This document shows positions 24,351 to 31,949 of a stretch of DNA of 64,000 nucleotides, piece by piece. Numbering within the stretch: the stretch's first letter is position 1; each line of letters starts with the position of its first letter. This DNA comes from Phycisphaeraceae bacterium. Lineage in GTDB: Bacteria; Planctomycetota; Phycisphaerae; Phycisphaerales; UBA1924. The translations under genes were made by a program, and so were the position numbers. Location of the stretch: NCBI GenBank assembly GCA_020639215.1, contig JACKHA010000002.1, forward strand, positions 62,001 to 126,000, in the 5' to 3' direction. The notes under the pieces were generated by a model. It had not been told where the DNA came from. It was given only the letters and a program-made list of their open reading frames with translations, and did not search any database.

Positions 24351-25478
24351 GTGAGCATCCTGGACCGCTATGTCGCGCGCCAGTTCCTGACCAACGTGGT
24401 CATCCTGCTCGCGCTGCTCTCGGCGTTCGTGGTGGCGATCGACGCGTCGCTGAACGTGGACGAGTTCCTCTCGGCCGCCCGCGACCTGGCCGCGTCGCGT
24501 CAGGAGGACGCCTCGTTCGTCCGCACCACCTTGCTCACGATCATGCTGGTGGTAGACCTGTGGTGGCCACGGCTGCTGCAACTGTTCAACTTCATGCTCG
24601 GGCTGGTGATGGTCGGGGCGATGGGGTTCACGCTGGCCCAGATGTCGCGCCACCGGGAACTGGTGGCGATCCTGGCCAGCGGGCAGAGCCTCTTCCGCGT
24701 GGCCCGCCCGATCATGGTCGTGGCGGTGGGGCTGACGCTGGTGCAGGCGGTCAACGGGGAACTGGTGTTGCCGCGGATCGCTCCGCTGCTGGCCCGCGAG
24801 CGCAACGACGCGGCCACCCGCTCGCTGGCGCCGACCCGCATCCCGCTGGCCCGCGACGGGCAGGGGCAGGTGTTCTACGCCGAGGAGTTCGACGCGATCG
24901 AGCAGGAACTGCGGGGCGTGCGGGTGTGGGTGCTGGACGAGTCGAGCCGCCCGACGGCGCGGATCACCGCCGATGACGCGACGTGGCGCGAGGGGGCGTG
25001 GCAACTCCGCGGCGGGCAGGTCCGCCGATCCGGCCCGGAGGGCCTGGGCGACCCGGAGCCGATCAGCCGCATCGAGTCCGATCTGGACCCGACGCAGTTG
25101 ATGATGCTGCGGTATCGGGGCTTCAGCCGGAGCATGTCGTTCGCCCAGGCGGGGCGTCTGCTCGGGTCGCTGAACCAGCTCGACGATCGCCAGGCCCGGC
25201 GTCTGGAGCGGATCAAGTGGGGGCGGGTCCCGGTGATGCTGGCGAACCTGCTGGCGTTGGCGATCGCGATCCCGTTCTTCCTGGCGCGCGAGCCGCGGCC
25301 CATGCTGACCCAGACCCTCAAGGCGGCCCCGCTGTCGATGGGGGCGGTGATCGCGGGGGTGATCGGGTCGGCAGTCGGGATCCCCGGTGTTTCTCCGGGC
25401 CTGGGCGTGTTCCTGCCGGTGCTGGTGCTCACGCCGATGGCGATCGGGCAGATGGTGCGGCTGGGGCATCAGACGTAG
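24351..25478 (+). CDS. LptF/LptG-family permease (lipopolysaccharide export), standard length
   Basis: 375 residues, near the family norm. The protein starts SILDRYVARQFLTNVVILLALLSAFVVAID, in which LDRYVARQFL is the usual LptG/LptF opening; then FMLGLVMVGAMGFTLAQMSRHRELVAILASGQS carries the conserved cytoplasmic RE.va.l.aGqS motif. A periplasmic beta-jellyroll occupies residues ~115-270 and three helices end it (RVPVMLANLLALAIAIPFF, LSMGAVIAGVIGSAVG, GVFLPVLVLTPMAIG). GTG 24351 is the start, 18 bases after the PAP2 stop. With the permease at 20128 it brackets the glycosyltransferase and phosphatase, so the four genes probably act on one lipid. Confidence 0.88.
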   Translation: MSILDRYVARQFLTNVVILLALLSAFVVAIDASLNVDEFLSAARDLAASRQEDASFVRTTLLTIMLVVDLWWPRLLQLFNFMLGLVMVGAMGFTLAQMSRHRELVAILASGQSLFRVARPIMVVAVGLTLVQAVNGELVLPRIAPLLARERNDAATRSLAPTRIPLARDGQGQVFYAEEFDAIEQELRGVRVWVLDESSRPTARITADDATWREGAWQLRGGQVRRSGPEGLGDPEPISRIESDLDPTQLMMLRYRGFSRSMSFAQAGRLLGSLNQLDDRQARRLERIKWGRVPVMLANLLALAIAIPFFLAREPRPMLTQTLKAAPLSMGAVIAGVIGSAVGIPGVSPGLGVFLPVLVLTPMAIGQMVRLGHQT

Positions 25479-25612
25479 TGCCGAGTGCCGAGTACTGAGT
25501 GCTGAGTCGCGCGAAGTGGGCGCGTCCGGGTTCGCGGGACGGTCGGCCCGTGTCCCCCACTCAGGACTCAGCACTCGCTCCTCAGCACTCCTGGCTCCTC
25601 AGAACTCCGAAC
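25477..25612 (+). repeat. intergenic inverted repeat, GAGTGCTGAGT family
   Basis: AGTGCCGAGTGCCGAGT and ACTGAGTGCTGAGT (25477-25507) are matched in inverse by ACTCAGGACTCAGCACTC and CTCAGCACTCC (25559-25612). The same words recur at 41470-41511 and 59888-59905. It fills the gap between the Lpt permease and the GH57 gene. Confidence 0.7.
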
Positions 25613-25639
25613 CACCCGCCCGACCGCTACACTGCCCCC

Positions 25640-26950
25640 ATGGCGTCGATCGTCTTCTACTTCCAGGTCCACCAGCCCTACCGCCTGCGGCGGTACTCGG
25701 TCTTCGATTCCGACCCGTTCTACTTCGACGACGCGAAGAACGAGCAGATCTGCAAGAAGGTGGCCGACAAGTGCTACCGCCCGACCACGGCCAAGGTCCT
25801 GGACCTGGTCCGGCGGCACAAGGGCAACGTCAAAGTCTCGTACGCGATCACCGGCGTGTGCCTCGAGCAGTTGGAGCGATGGGCCCCGGACGTGATCGAC
25901 ATGTTCAAGGCCCTGGGCGACACGGGGTGCTGCGAGTTCATCGGCGAGACGTACTACCACTCGCTCTCGTTCCTGTACTCGCGCCGCGAGTTCGCCGACC
26001 AGGTCGATCTGCACTCGAAGAAGATCCAGTCGCTGTTCGGCCAGACGCCCCGCGTCTTCCGCAACACCGAGCTGATCTACGCCAACCAGCTGGCCCTGGC
26101 CCTGGGTGAGATGAAGGGGCCCGACGGCAAGCCCCGCTGGGCCGGCTGCCTGTGCGAGGGCGTCGACCGCCTGCTGGGCTTCCGCAAGCCGACGTACGTC
26201 TACGCCCCGCCGCCCATGCTGGGCGTGCCCGAGGGCGGCATGCGGGGCCCCGACGGCCGCCCGTTCGGCCTGCTGCTCAAGAACTACCGCCTGTCCGACG
26301 ACATCGCGTTCCGCTTCTCGAACCGCGGATGGGCCGAGTGGCCGCTGAGCGCCGAGAAGTTCGCCAAGTGGGCCAACGACGTCAACGGCGACGGGTACCT
26401 GGTCAACCTGTTCATGGACTACGAGACGTTCGGCGAGCACCAGTGGGCCGACACCGGCATCTTCGAGTTCCTCGACGCCCTGCCCGAGAAGTTCTTCGAC
26501 ATCAACCCCGGGCACAACCACTTCGACACGCCCAGCGAGGCCCTGGCCCGTTTCGAGCCGACCGGCGTCTACGACGTGCACGACTGGATCTCGTGGGCCG
26601 ACCTCGAGCGCGACCTCTCGGCCTGGCGCGAGAACGCCATGCAGAACAACGCCCTGGACGAGTGCTACCGCCTTGAGGCCGACGTGCGGGCCCGCGTGGC
26701 CGAAGCCGCGGCCAGCGGGGACAACGACCAGATCAAGCAGGCGGGGTACCTGATCGAGGACTGGCGGAAGCTGACGACCTCCGACCACTTCTACTACATG
26801 TGCACGAAGTACTGGTCGGACGGGGACGTGCACAAGTACTTCAGCCCGTACGACTCGCCGTACGACTCGTACATCAACTACATGAACGTGCTGGACAACG
26901 TGCGCCAGCGGGCCGTGGCCGGCGCGGCGGCGGAGCCGGCTCCGCGGTGA
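25640..26950 (+). CDS. glycoside hydrolase family 57 (alpha-amylase-like)
   Basis: GH57 enzymes are retaining glycosidases or glucanotransferases acting on alpha-glucans. Conserved motifs in order: FQVHQP (motif I, residues ~8), GETYYHSLSFL (~110), FRNTELIYANQ (nucleophile Glu region, ~140), and NLFMDYETFGEHQ (acid/base Asp region, ~255). The protein is 436 residues, like the short cytoplasmic amylases (e.g. the archaeal/planctomycete single-domain form), and has no signal peptide, so it likely handles intracellular glycogen or maltodextrins. ATG 25640 is the only sensible start. The GTG of a small downstream frame overlaps its stop. Confidence 0.88.
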   Translation: MASIVFYFQVHQPYRLRRYSVFDSDPFYFDDAKNEQICKKVADKCYRPTTAKVLDLVRRHKGNVKVSYAITGVCLEQLERWAPDVIDMFKALGDTGCCEFIGETYYHSLSFLYSRREFADQVDLHSKKIQSLFGQTPRVFRNTELIYANQLALALGEMKGPDGKPRWAGCLCEGVDRLLGFRKPTYVYAPPPMLGVPEGGMRGPDGRPFGLLLKNYRLSDDIAFRFSNRGWAEWPLSAEKFAKWANDVNGDGYLVNLFMDYETFGEHQWADTGIFEFLDALPEKFFDINPGHNHFDTPSEALARFEPTGVYDVHDWISWADLERDLSAWRENAMQNNALDECYRLEADVRARVAEAAASGDNDQIKQAGYLIEDWRKLTTSDHFYYMCTKYWSDGDVHKYFSPYDSPYDSYINYMNVLDNVRQRAVAGAAAEPAPR

Positions 26951-27261
26951 CCGGCGTGGATGCGCAGCCGTTCGAGATGGAGTTGATCGACCAGCTCGGC
27001 GCGACCGGCGAGCTCGCGTTTGCCGTCGCGATGAAGATCCAGCCGGATCTCGGGCGGCTTCTGCTGGCTGTTACGCGTTTGTGCGATTCGGACGCAACCG
27101 AGATGTGGGTCACGGAACCCGGCGGCGATCGTCGAATGGAGGTGTGGGAGATCGCAGCGATGCGTCGGCGAGTGGAACAGGGCGGCGAAGTTGGGTCGGG
27201 GTTGACCGGCGTTGTGATCCGGGCAGGACCACGATTCGAACAAGCGCCAGGAGCGCCGTAG
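26947..27261 (+). CDS. small hypothetical protein coupled to the GH57 gene
   Basis: A 104-residue frame begins at GTG 26947, overlapping the GH57 stop by four bases (GTGA). It shows soluble helical character (MELIDQLGATGELAFAVAMK, IQPDLGRLLLAVTRLCDSD) and a charged C-terminal half. No family is recognised. The call rests on the overlap; the coding signal weakens toward the 3' end, so this could be a spurious read-through frame. Confidence 0.35.
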   Translation: MTGVDAQPFEMELIDQLGATGELAFAVAMKIQPDLGRLLLAVTRLCDSDATEMWVTEPGGDRRMEVWEIAAMRRRVEQGGEVGSGLTGVVIRAGPRFEQAPGAP

Positions 27262-27665
27262 GCCGAGCGATGGGGAGGCTCCCACCGAGGGGGTCGGGCT
27301 TTCCAGCCGGACCGGCTTCGGGGACGAGCACGCGATCGGGGATAGGTCGAGTCGGTTCAGCCCCGCCCCAGCCGTCGGACGTCCCGGCCCGCACAGACCA
27401 GAACCCGCTTTCGGGCAGGGCTGGAAAGCCCTGCCCCCTCGTTCGGCTCCCTGGAACGGGAGCGATCGGCGGGGGTGGTGAGCCCCACGCCCGAACACTG
27501 CACGCAGCCCGTGCAACCGGCAACAATCCCGAGCCGAGCGACCGGCCAGGCGAACCGGCCCGATCGCTTCTCGCTCCGTCTCTCCGTCTCTTCCTCTGTT
27601 CGTCACTCCGTCACTCCCTCAATCTCTGCTCTCTCATCTCTCCTTTCTGCTCTCAGGAGCCCCCC
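27262..27665 (+). other. gene-free stretch with a strong hairpin and pyrimidine-rich tract
   Basis: The notable element is GGGCAGGGCT-GGAA-AGCCCTGCCC (27413-27436), a perfect 10-bp hairpin with a GNRA-type loop, followed by a second, GCTCCC/GGGAGC (about 27447-27464). The last 100 bases are a TC-rich tract (CACTCCGTCACTCC and TCTCTC words) leading into the yebC ribosome-binding site AGGAG. No promoter is convincing and no gene is seen. Confidence 0.5.
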
Positions 27666-28409
27666 TTGGCCGGACACAGCAAGTGGCACAACATCCAGCA
27701 CCGCAAGGCCGCGGTCGACAAGAAGCGGGGCAAGATCTGGACCAAGTGCGCCCGCGCGATCATGTCGGCCGCGCGTCAGGGCGGGCCGGACCCCACTTCC
27801 AACCTCCCGCTGCGCTACGCCATCGACGAGGCCCGCTACGCCAACATGCCCAAGGACACGATCCAGCGGGCCATCGACAAGGCAACAGGCGCCGCGGGCA
27901 CCGACGACTTCGAGAACGTGGTGTACGAGGCCTACGGCCCGGGCGGGGCCGCCATCATCGTCCTGGGCCTCACAGACAACCGCACCCGCACCGCAAGCGA
28001 CCTGCGCCTCATCCTGGGCAAGAACGGCGGAAACCTCGGCAACCCCGGCTCGGTGTCGTACATGTTCGACCCTCGCGGCCAGATCGTCGCCACCGGAGCG
28101 GGCCTGGCCGCCGACCAGGTGATCGAGAAGGCCATCGAGGCGGGAGCGATCGATGTCGAGGAGCCGGACGATCCGAGCGAGGCCGACGCCCCGTGGACGA
28201 TCCTGACCGAGGTCGCCGAGTTCCAGCAGGTCAAGGACGCGCTCGAGGCCGCGGGGCTCAAGATCGAGGCGGCGGAACTGGCCCACGTCCCGCAGAACCA
28301 CGTTTCGCTCGACGCGGAGGCGGGCGAGAAGATGATGACGCTGGTCGATGCGCTGGAGGATCTGGACGACGTGCAGAAGGTGTTCACGAACGCGGAGATT
28401 GGCGGGTAG
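27666..28409 (+). CDS. YebC/PmpR-family protein
   Basis: The start AGHSKWHNIQHRKAAVDKKR is the unmistakable YebC N-terminus, so translation begins at TTG 27666, about 8 bases after AGGAG. Further family blocks are PDPTSNLPLRYAIDEARYANMPKD (here split by its key words), NVVYEAYGPGGAAIIV, NRTRTASDLR and GNLGNPGSVSYMFDP. 247 residues. Family members act as transcription regulators and, in recent work, as helpers of ribosomes stalled at proline stretches. The gene is convergent with tilS, and their 3' ends overlap by 26 bases. Confidence 0.95.
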   Translation: MAGHSKWHNIQHRKAAVDKKRGKIWTKCARAIMSAARQGGPDPTSNLPLRYAIDEARYANMPKDTIQRAIDKATGAAGTDDFENVVYEAYGPGGAAIIVLGLTDNRTRTASDLRLILGKNGGNLGNPGSVSYMFDPRGQIVATGAGLAADQVIEKAIEAGAIDVEEPDDPSEADAPWTILTEVAEFQQVKDALEAAGLKIEAAELAHVPQNHVSLDAEAGEKMMTLVDALEDLDDVQKVFTNAEIGG

Positions 28410-29529
28410 TGTCGGAGGCGGTCGCGTCCTCGGGGAGCGGCGCGACGCGAACGACGAATCGCTCCCGATCCGCTTCCACGCGGGTCCTTCCGAACGACCA
28501 CTCCCGGCGTCGCCGGTCCGGTTCCCGCAGGCCGCGCCGGATCGCCCGAGCGTCGCGTTCTCGCAGCGAACTATCCAGCAGGCGGAGCGCTTCGCCCAGC
28601 ACCACGCCCGGCACGGCCTCGATGCTCGCGCGCGGCCACTCGTAGGACTTGCCCGGCTGGGTGGCAAGCGCCGGCGTGCGCGCCCCCGCATCGAGCAGCG
28701 CCCGGGCCTCGGCATCGAGCATCGCGTGGGCTTCTCGCAGCAGACGCGCCGAGGCCACCGCCCGGCGGGCCGCATCGCCCCGCAAGTCACGCAGCACCGG
28801 CAGCACGTCGCGGCGCAGCCTCGCCCGCCACCGCGTCGCGTCCGCGTTCGTCGCGTCCTCTCGCCAGGCCACGCCTGCCGCCCGGCAGATGGACTCGGCG
28901 TCGGCCCGCGTCGCGTCCAGCATCGGGCGAACCAGCACGATCGACGCGTCGGGAGCGGATGCCGACGCCGGCCCGCCCGCCAACCGCCGCCGGGGTGCGA
29001 TGCCCCCGAGCCCCCGTGGCCCGGCCCCGCGCAGCAGGCGCATCAGCATCGTCTCGAGCACGTCGTCCGCCTGGTGCCCGGTCGCGACGAATCCGCACCC
29101 CGCCTCACGTGCCAGCCGCGCGAGCGCGGCATACCGGGCTCGCCGCGCGTTGGCTTCCACGTTGCCCACAAGAGCCCGCACCGCCACATCCGCCCGCACG
29201 AACCCGACTCCCAGCCGGCGGGCCAACTCCTCGACCGCCCGCTCATCTTCGGCGGCGTGCGCCTCCGGACGCACGTCGTGGCGCACGTGGGCCGCCACGA
29301 TCTGCTCCGGGCACGCCGCGACCAGGGCCAGCAGCAACGCCGTGGAATCGGCCCCGCCCGAGCACGCCACGAGGGTCCGGCGATCGGCGTCGGGGGTCGC
29401 CCGCCCGCCGGTCAGGCGTCGCCACGACGCCGCGACCCGGCGGGCAGCCGCCCACGCCGCCGCGTCGGCGCGCAGCCCGCCCCGCCAGCCCACCGGTCCG
29501 CCTCGATCGTCCACCGCCCGCCGGTCCAT
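28384..29529 (-). CDS. tilS: tRNA(Ile)-lysidine synthase
   Basis: TilS converts C34 of tRNA-Ile(CAU) to lysidine so that it reads AUA. The PP-loop ATP motif is LVACSGGADSTALLLAL (residues ~48), followed by VGNVEANARRARYAAL and GCGFVATGHQADDVLETMLMRLLRGAG, where the family GHqaDDq.ET.L.r..RG block is complete, then WREDATNADATRWRARLR (family: EDpSN.d....R...R). The C-terminal part is short, as in many non-enteric TilS. ATG 29529 is used; ATG 29568 would add 13 residues and overlap the divergent gene's start codon. 381 residues. Confidence 0.92.
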   Translation of the reverse strand: MDRRAVDDRGGPVGWRGGLRADAAAWAAARRVAASWRRLTGGRATPDADRRTLVACSGGADSTALLLALVAACPEQIVAAHVRHDVRPEAHAAEDERAVEELARRLGVGFVRADVAVRALVGNVEANARRARYAALARLAREAGCGFVATGHQADDVLETMLMRLLRGAGPRGLGGIAPRRRLAGGPASASAPDASIVLVRPMLDATRADAESICRAAGVAWREDATNADATRWRARLRRDVLPVLRDLRGDAARRAVASARLLREAHAMLDAEARALLDAGARTPALATQPGKSYEWPRASIEAVPGVVLGEALRLLDSSLRERDARAIRRGLREPDRRRREWSFGRTRVEADRERFVVRVAPLPEDATASDTTRQSPRS

Positions 29530-29566
29530 GCGGGATCGTTGGCGGGCGGATAGGCTTGGGGTGTCC

Positions 29567-30322
29567 ATGGACGGACCCACACCAACGACCCGGATGGCGG
29601 TGGCCGCCGCGCTGGCGATCGGCGCGTTGGCGTGGCCCGCGCTGGGAACGTCGGGGCAGGACGTGCCGCCGACGGGGTACAAGACGCTACTGCGGAAGAT
29701 GATGGACGATCCGACGCCGTTGTTGCTCATCGGCACGGGGCTGATCGTCGTCGTGCTGGTGATGTTCCAGCGGTACCGCGCGCTCAAGGCCCAGGATCCG
29801 CCGGCGCTTGAGGAACGCTTTGCCCGAATCGTCGCGGAGCGGGCGGCCCGCGCGCAGTCCGGAGCCGACGCGACCGGAGCCGCCGCGAGCGCGGGCCTGG
29901 CCACGAGCGGGCGCCCGCGCTCCGTGCCTGCAAGCCGAACGCCACCCCAGGCTCCCGAACCAACCCAGATCACCGAGCTTCGCACCGTCATGGCCGATGC
30001 CGAGGAACTCGCCGATCGCCTGTCGCGGGCGCTCGACGCCCAGGCCGAGCGCCTGGAAGCCCTGATGCGCCAGGCCGACGATTACCTCCGCCGGGTCGAG
30101 GCCACGAAGCGCCACAGCGTCGTGGAGGCCCGTCCCACGTCGACGGCGCCGGTCGGCGCGGCCCGCCAACGCCCATCGATCAGCCTCGAGGACGACTCGG
30201 ACCCGCTGCACCGCCAGGTCTACGAACTGGCCGACGCCGGGGCCACGCCCCTCGACATCGCGCGCCGGCTCAACCAGCCCACGGGCCAGGTGGAACTCAT
30301 TCTGGCCCTCCGCCCTCGCTGA
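29567..30322 (+). CDS. membrane-anchored protein with C-terminal helix-turn-helix-like segment
   Basis: 251 residues. Possible signal/anchor MAVAAALAIGALAWPALG (internal ATG 29594), then a transmembrane segment PLLLIGTGLIVVVLVMF, an Ala/Arg-rich cytoplasmic region, a coiled coil (TVMADAEELADRLSRALDAQ, ERLEALMRQADDYLRRVEA) and the C-terminal YELADAGATPLDIARRLNQP ending TGQVELILALRPR. That last block resembles the DUF2802/DUF6115-type ending seen in motility- and envelope-associated proteins, where it looks like a degenerate HTH. Divergent from tilS; the two ATGs can overlap within the palindrome CCATGG at 29565-29570. Function unknown. Confidence 0.7.
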   Translation: MDGPTPTTRMAVAAALAIGALAWPALGTSGQDVPPTGYKTLLRKMMDDPTPLLLIGTGLIVVVLVMFQRYRALKAQDPPALEERFARIVAERAARAQSGADATGAAASAGLATSGRPRSVPASRTPPQAPEPTQITELRTVMADAEELADRLSRALDAQAERLEALMRQADDYLRRVEATKRHSVVEARPTSTAPVGAARQRPSISLEDDSDPLHRQVYELADAGATPLDIARRLNQPTGQVELILALRPR

Positions 30323-30410
30323 TCCGGCCATCGCGACGCGCGAACGAGACGGCGTACCCCCAACGTGCCCCCGGTTCTCGCCGCCGAGCCTGCGAGACCC
30401 GGTGGCACAG

Positions 30411-31916
30411 TCAGCAGCCCTGGGCGAAGAGGGTGAGGTAGTAGAAGAAGTCGTCGTTGGAGATGAAGCCGTCGAGGATGCCGAAGCCGGGGGTGCCGGG
30501 GATGGCGGTGGTGGTGAGGTCGGGTGGCGAGGGGCAGCGGGTCAGGCCGGGTCCGACGCCGCAGCCGAGTTCGGAGGTGAAGAGGTTCAGGTAGTAGAAG
30601 AAGTCGTCGTTGTTGACAATGCCGTTGGGAATGCCGTAGCCGGGGGTGCCGGGGATGGCGCCGGTGGTCAGGTCGGCCTGGCAGAATCCGAGGCCGGGGG
30701 CCTGAAACTCGAAGGCGCCGATATCGACGACGGGCGCGGGGCCGATGCCGGTGTCGGGCATGATGGGGTCGTCGGCGAAGCGTGGGTTGCCGGCGGCGTC
30801 GGTCGTCACGCCGGGCGGGACGAGCGGCGTGTTGCCGGCGTCGATGGCGGGTGAGCCGCGCTTGAGGGAGTAGTCGCCGTTTGCGGGGTCGGCAAAGAGG
30901 GGGTCGGTCTGGATGTTGTTGGTGCCGGCCAGCGGGAAGTCGGTGATGTCGGACTGGGCGGCGACGGGGCCGATGAAGACGGTCGCGAAGTTGTTGCCGC
31001 GGATGATGGAGTTCTCGAGGGTGAGCGAGCCGGGGGAGTTGCGCATCTCGACGAGCGCGGGTGCGGAGCAGCCGACGATGGTGCAGTTTCGGAGGGTGGT
31101 GGCGATGCCGGCGATGTCGTCGTGGTGGATCAGGGGCGCGCCGGTGGTGTTGACGTTGAGGAAGAGGCAGGAGTCGAAGGAGAAGTCGGAGTTGAGGACG
31201 CCGCCCTGGAACGCGCTGAGGCCGGCGGGGACGTCGATGTTCTCGAAGCGGCAGGAGATGAACGAATGAACGCCAGAGTTCTCGCCCATTAGCGACTTGA
31301 TCTGAGCACGACCAGTGAATCGGCCGCGAACCACGGTTACACCGGCGCCGAACGTGTGAGTGCCGGAAAACACCGGGTTCGCCACAATGAACTCGCAGTC
31401 CTCGGTGCGACCACTCCCCGCTGAGAACCGGCAGTCGATGAAGCGGCTGAACGAAACGACGCTCAGGCGCGTCACCCCATTGTTCAACCGGGCGAACGTG
31501 CAGTCACTCGCAGTTGTCGTCGCGAAAGTCTCGCCGAGAATGCCGATCGTCGCGTCGACCCCCTGCCCATCGAATGTCCACCCTCGGACATCAAACCCCG
31601 GGCCATTCGGCGCGACGCGTAGGCCGTACGTGGGCACACCGACCGGCGCGCCGGGCAGGACCACCGGGCTCTCATTCGGCTCCGCGGTGAAGCGCAGGAA
31701 GCGATTGACCTGAACTCCGCCGATGTAGGGCCCAATACCCTCGCTCAGCATGATCGTGTCGCCGGGCAGAACCATCGGGCTGTCCACCGCCTGCGCGATG
31801 TTGAAGAAGTCGGGGTTCTCGAACGTGTCGTTTGAAACGAGCCACGTTGTCTGCGCGCGGGCCGCGCCGCACAACAGCGCCGCGGCACACAGCATGATCG
31901 CTCGGTTGGACTGCAT
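30411..31916 (-). CDS. secreted right-handed beta-helix protein with two NDDFFYYL modules
   Basis: 501 residues. Signal peptide MQSNRAIMLCAAALLCGAARAQ. Residues ~25-400 are parallel beta-helix repeats (FDVRGWTFDGQGVDATIGI, NSGVHSFISCRFENIDV, TTLRNCTIVGCSA, LTLENSIIRGNN), ending in a choice-of-anchor-Q-like signature: DPLFADPANGDYSLKRGSPAIDAGNT and VDIGAFEFQ. The last ~85 residues hold two copies of DLTT(G/T)AIPGTPG(Y/F)GI..G...NDDFFYYL. This tandem C-terminal module recurs, as I recall it, on many planctomycete secreted proteins and resembles a Ca-binding dockerin-like or sorting signal. Beta-helix proteins usually bind or cleave polysaccharide; catalytic residues are not evident. Confidence 0.82.
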   Translation of the reverse strand: MQSNRAIMLCAAALLCGAARAQTTWLVSNDTFENPDFFNIAQAVDSPMVLPGDTIMLSEGIGPYIGGVQVNRFLRFTAEPNESPVVLPGAPVGVPTYGLRVAPNGPGFDVRGWTFDGQGVDATIGILGETFATTTASDCTFARLNNGVTRLSVVSFSRFIDCRFSAGSGRTEDCEFIVANPVFSGTHTFGAGVTVVRGRFTGRAQIKSLMGENSGVHSFISCRFENIDVPAGLSAFQGGVLNSDFSFDSCLFLNVNTTGAPLIHHDDIAGIATTLRNCTIVGCSAPALVEMRNSPGSLTLENSIIRGNNFATVFIGPVAAQSDITDFPLAGTNNIQTDPLFADPANGDYSLKRGSPAIDAGNTPLVPPGVTTDAAGNPRFADDPIMPDTGIGPAPVVDIGAFEFQAPGLGFCQADLTTGAIPGTPGYGIPNGIVNNDDFFYYLNLFTSELGCGVGPGLTRCPSPPDLTTTAIPGTPGFGILDGFISNDDFFYYLTLFAQGC

Positions 31917-31949
31917 GGCGTTCCCTCCAGGCGTGCGGATGCCCGCACT

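Noticed and set aside
27413..27436. The 10-bp GGGCAGGGCT hairpin considered as a transcription terminator
   Set aside because: No T-run follows on either strand, and the GGAA loop suggests a structural or repeat role instead.
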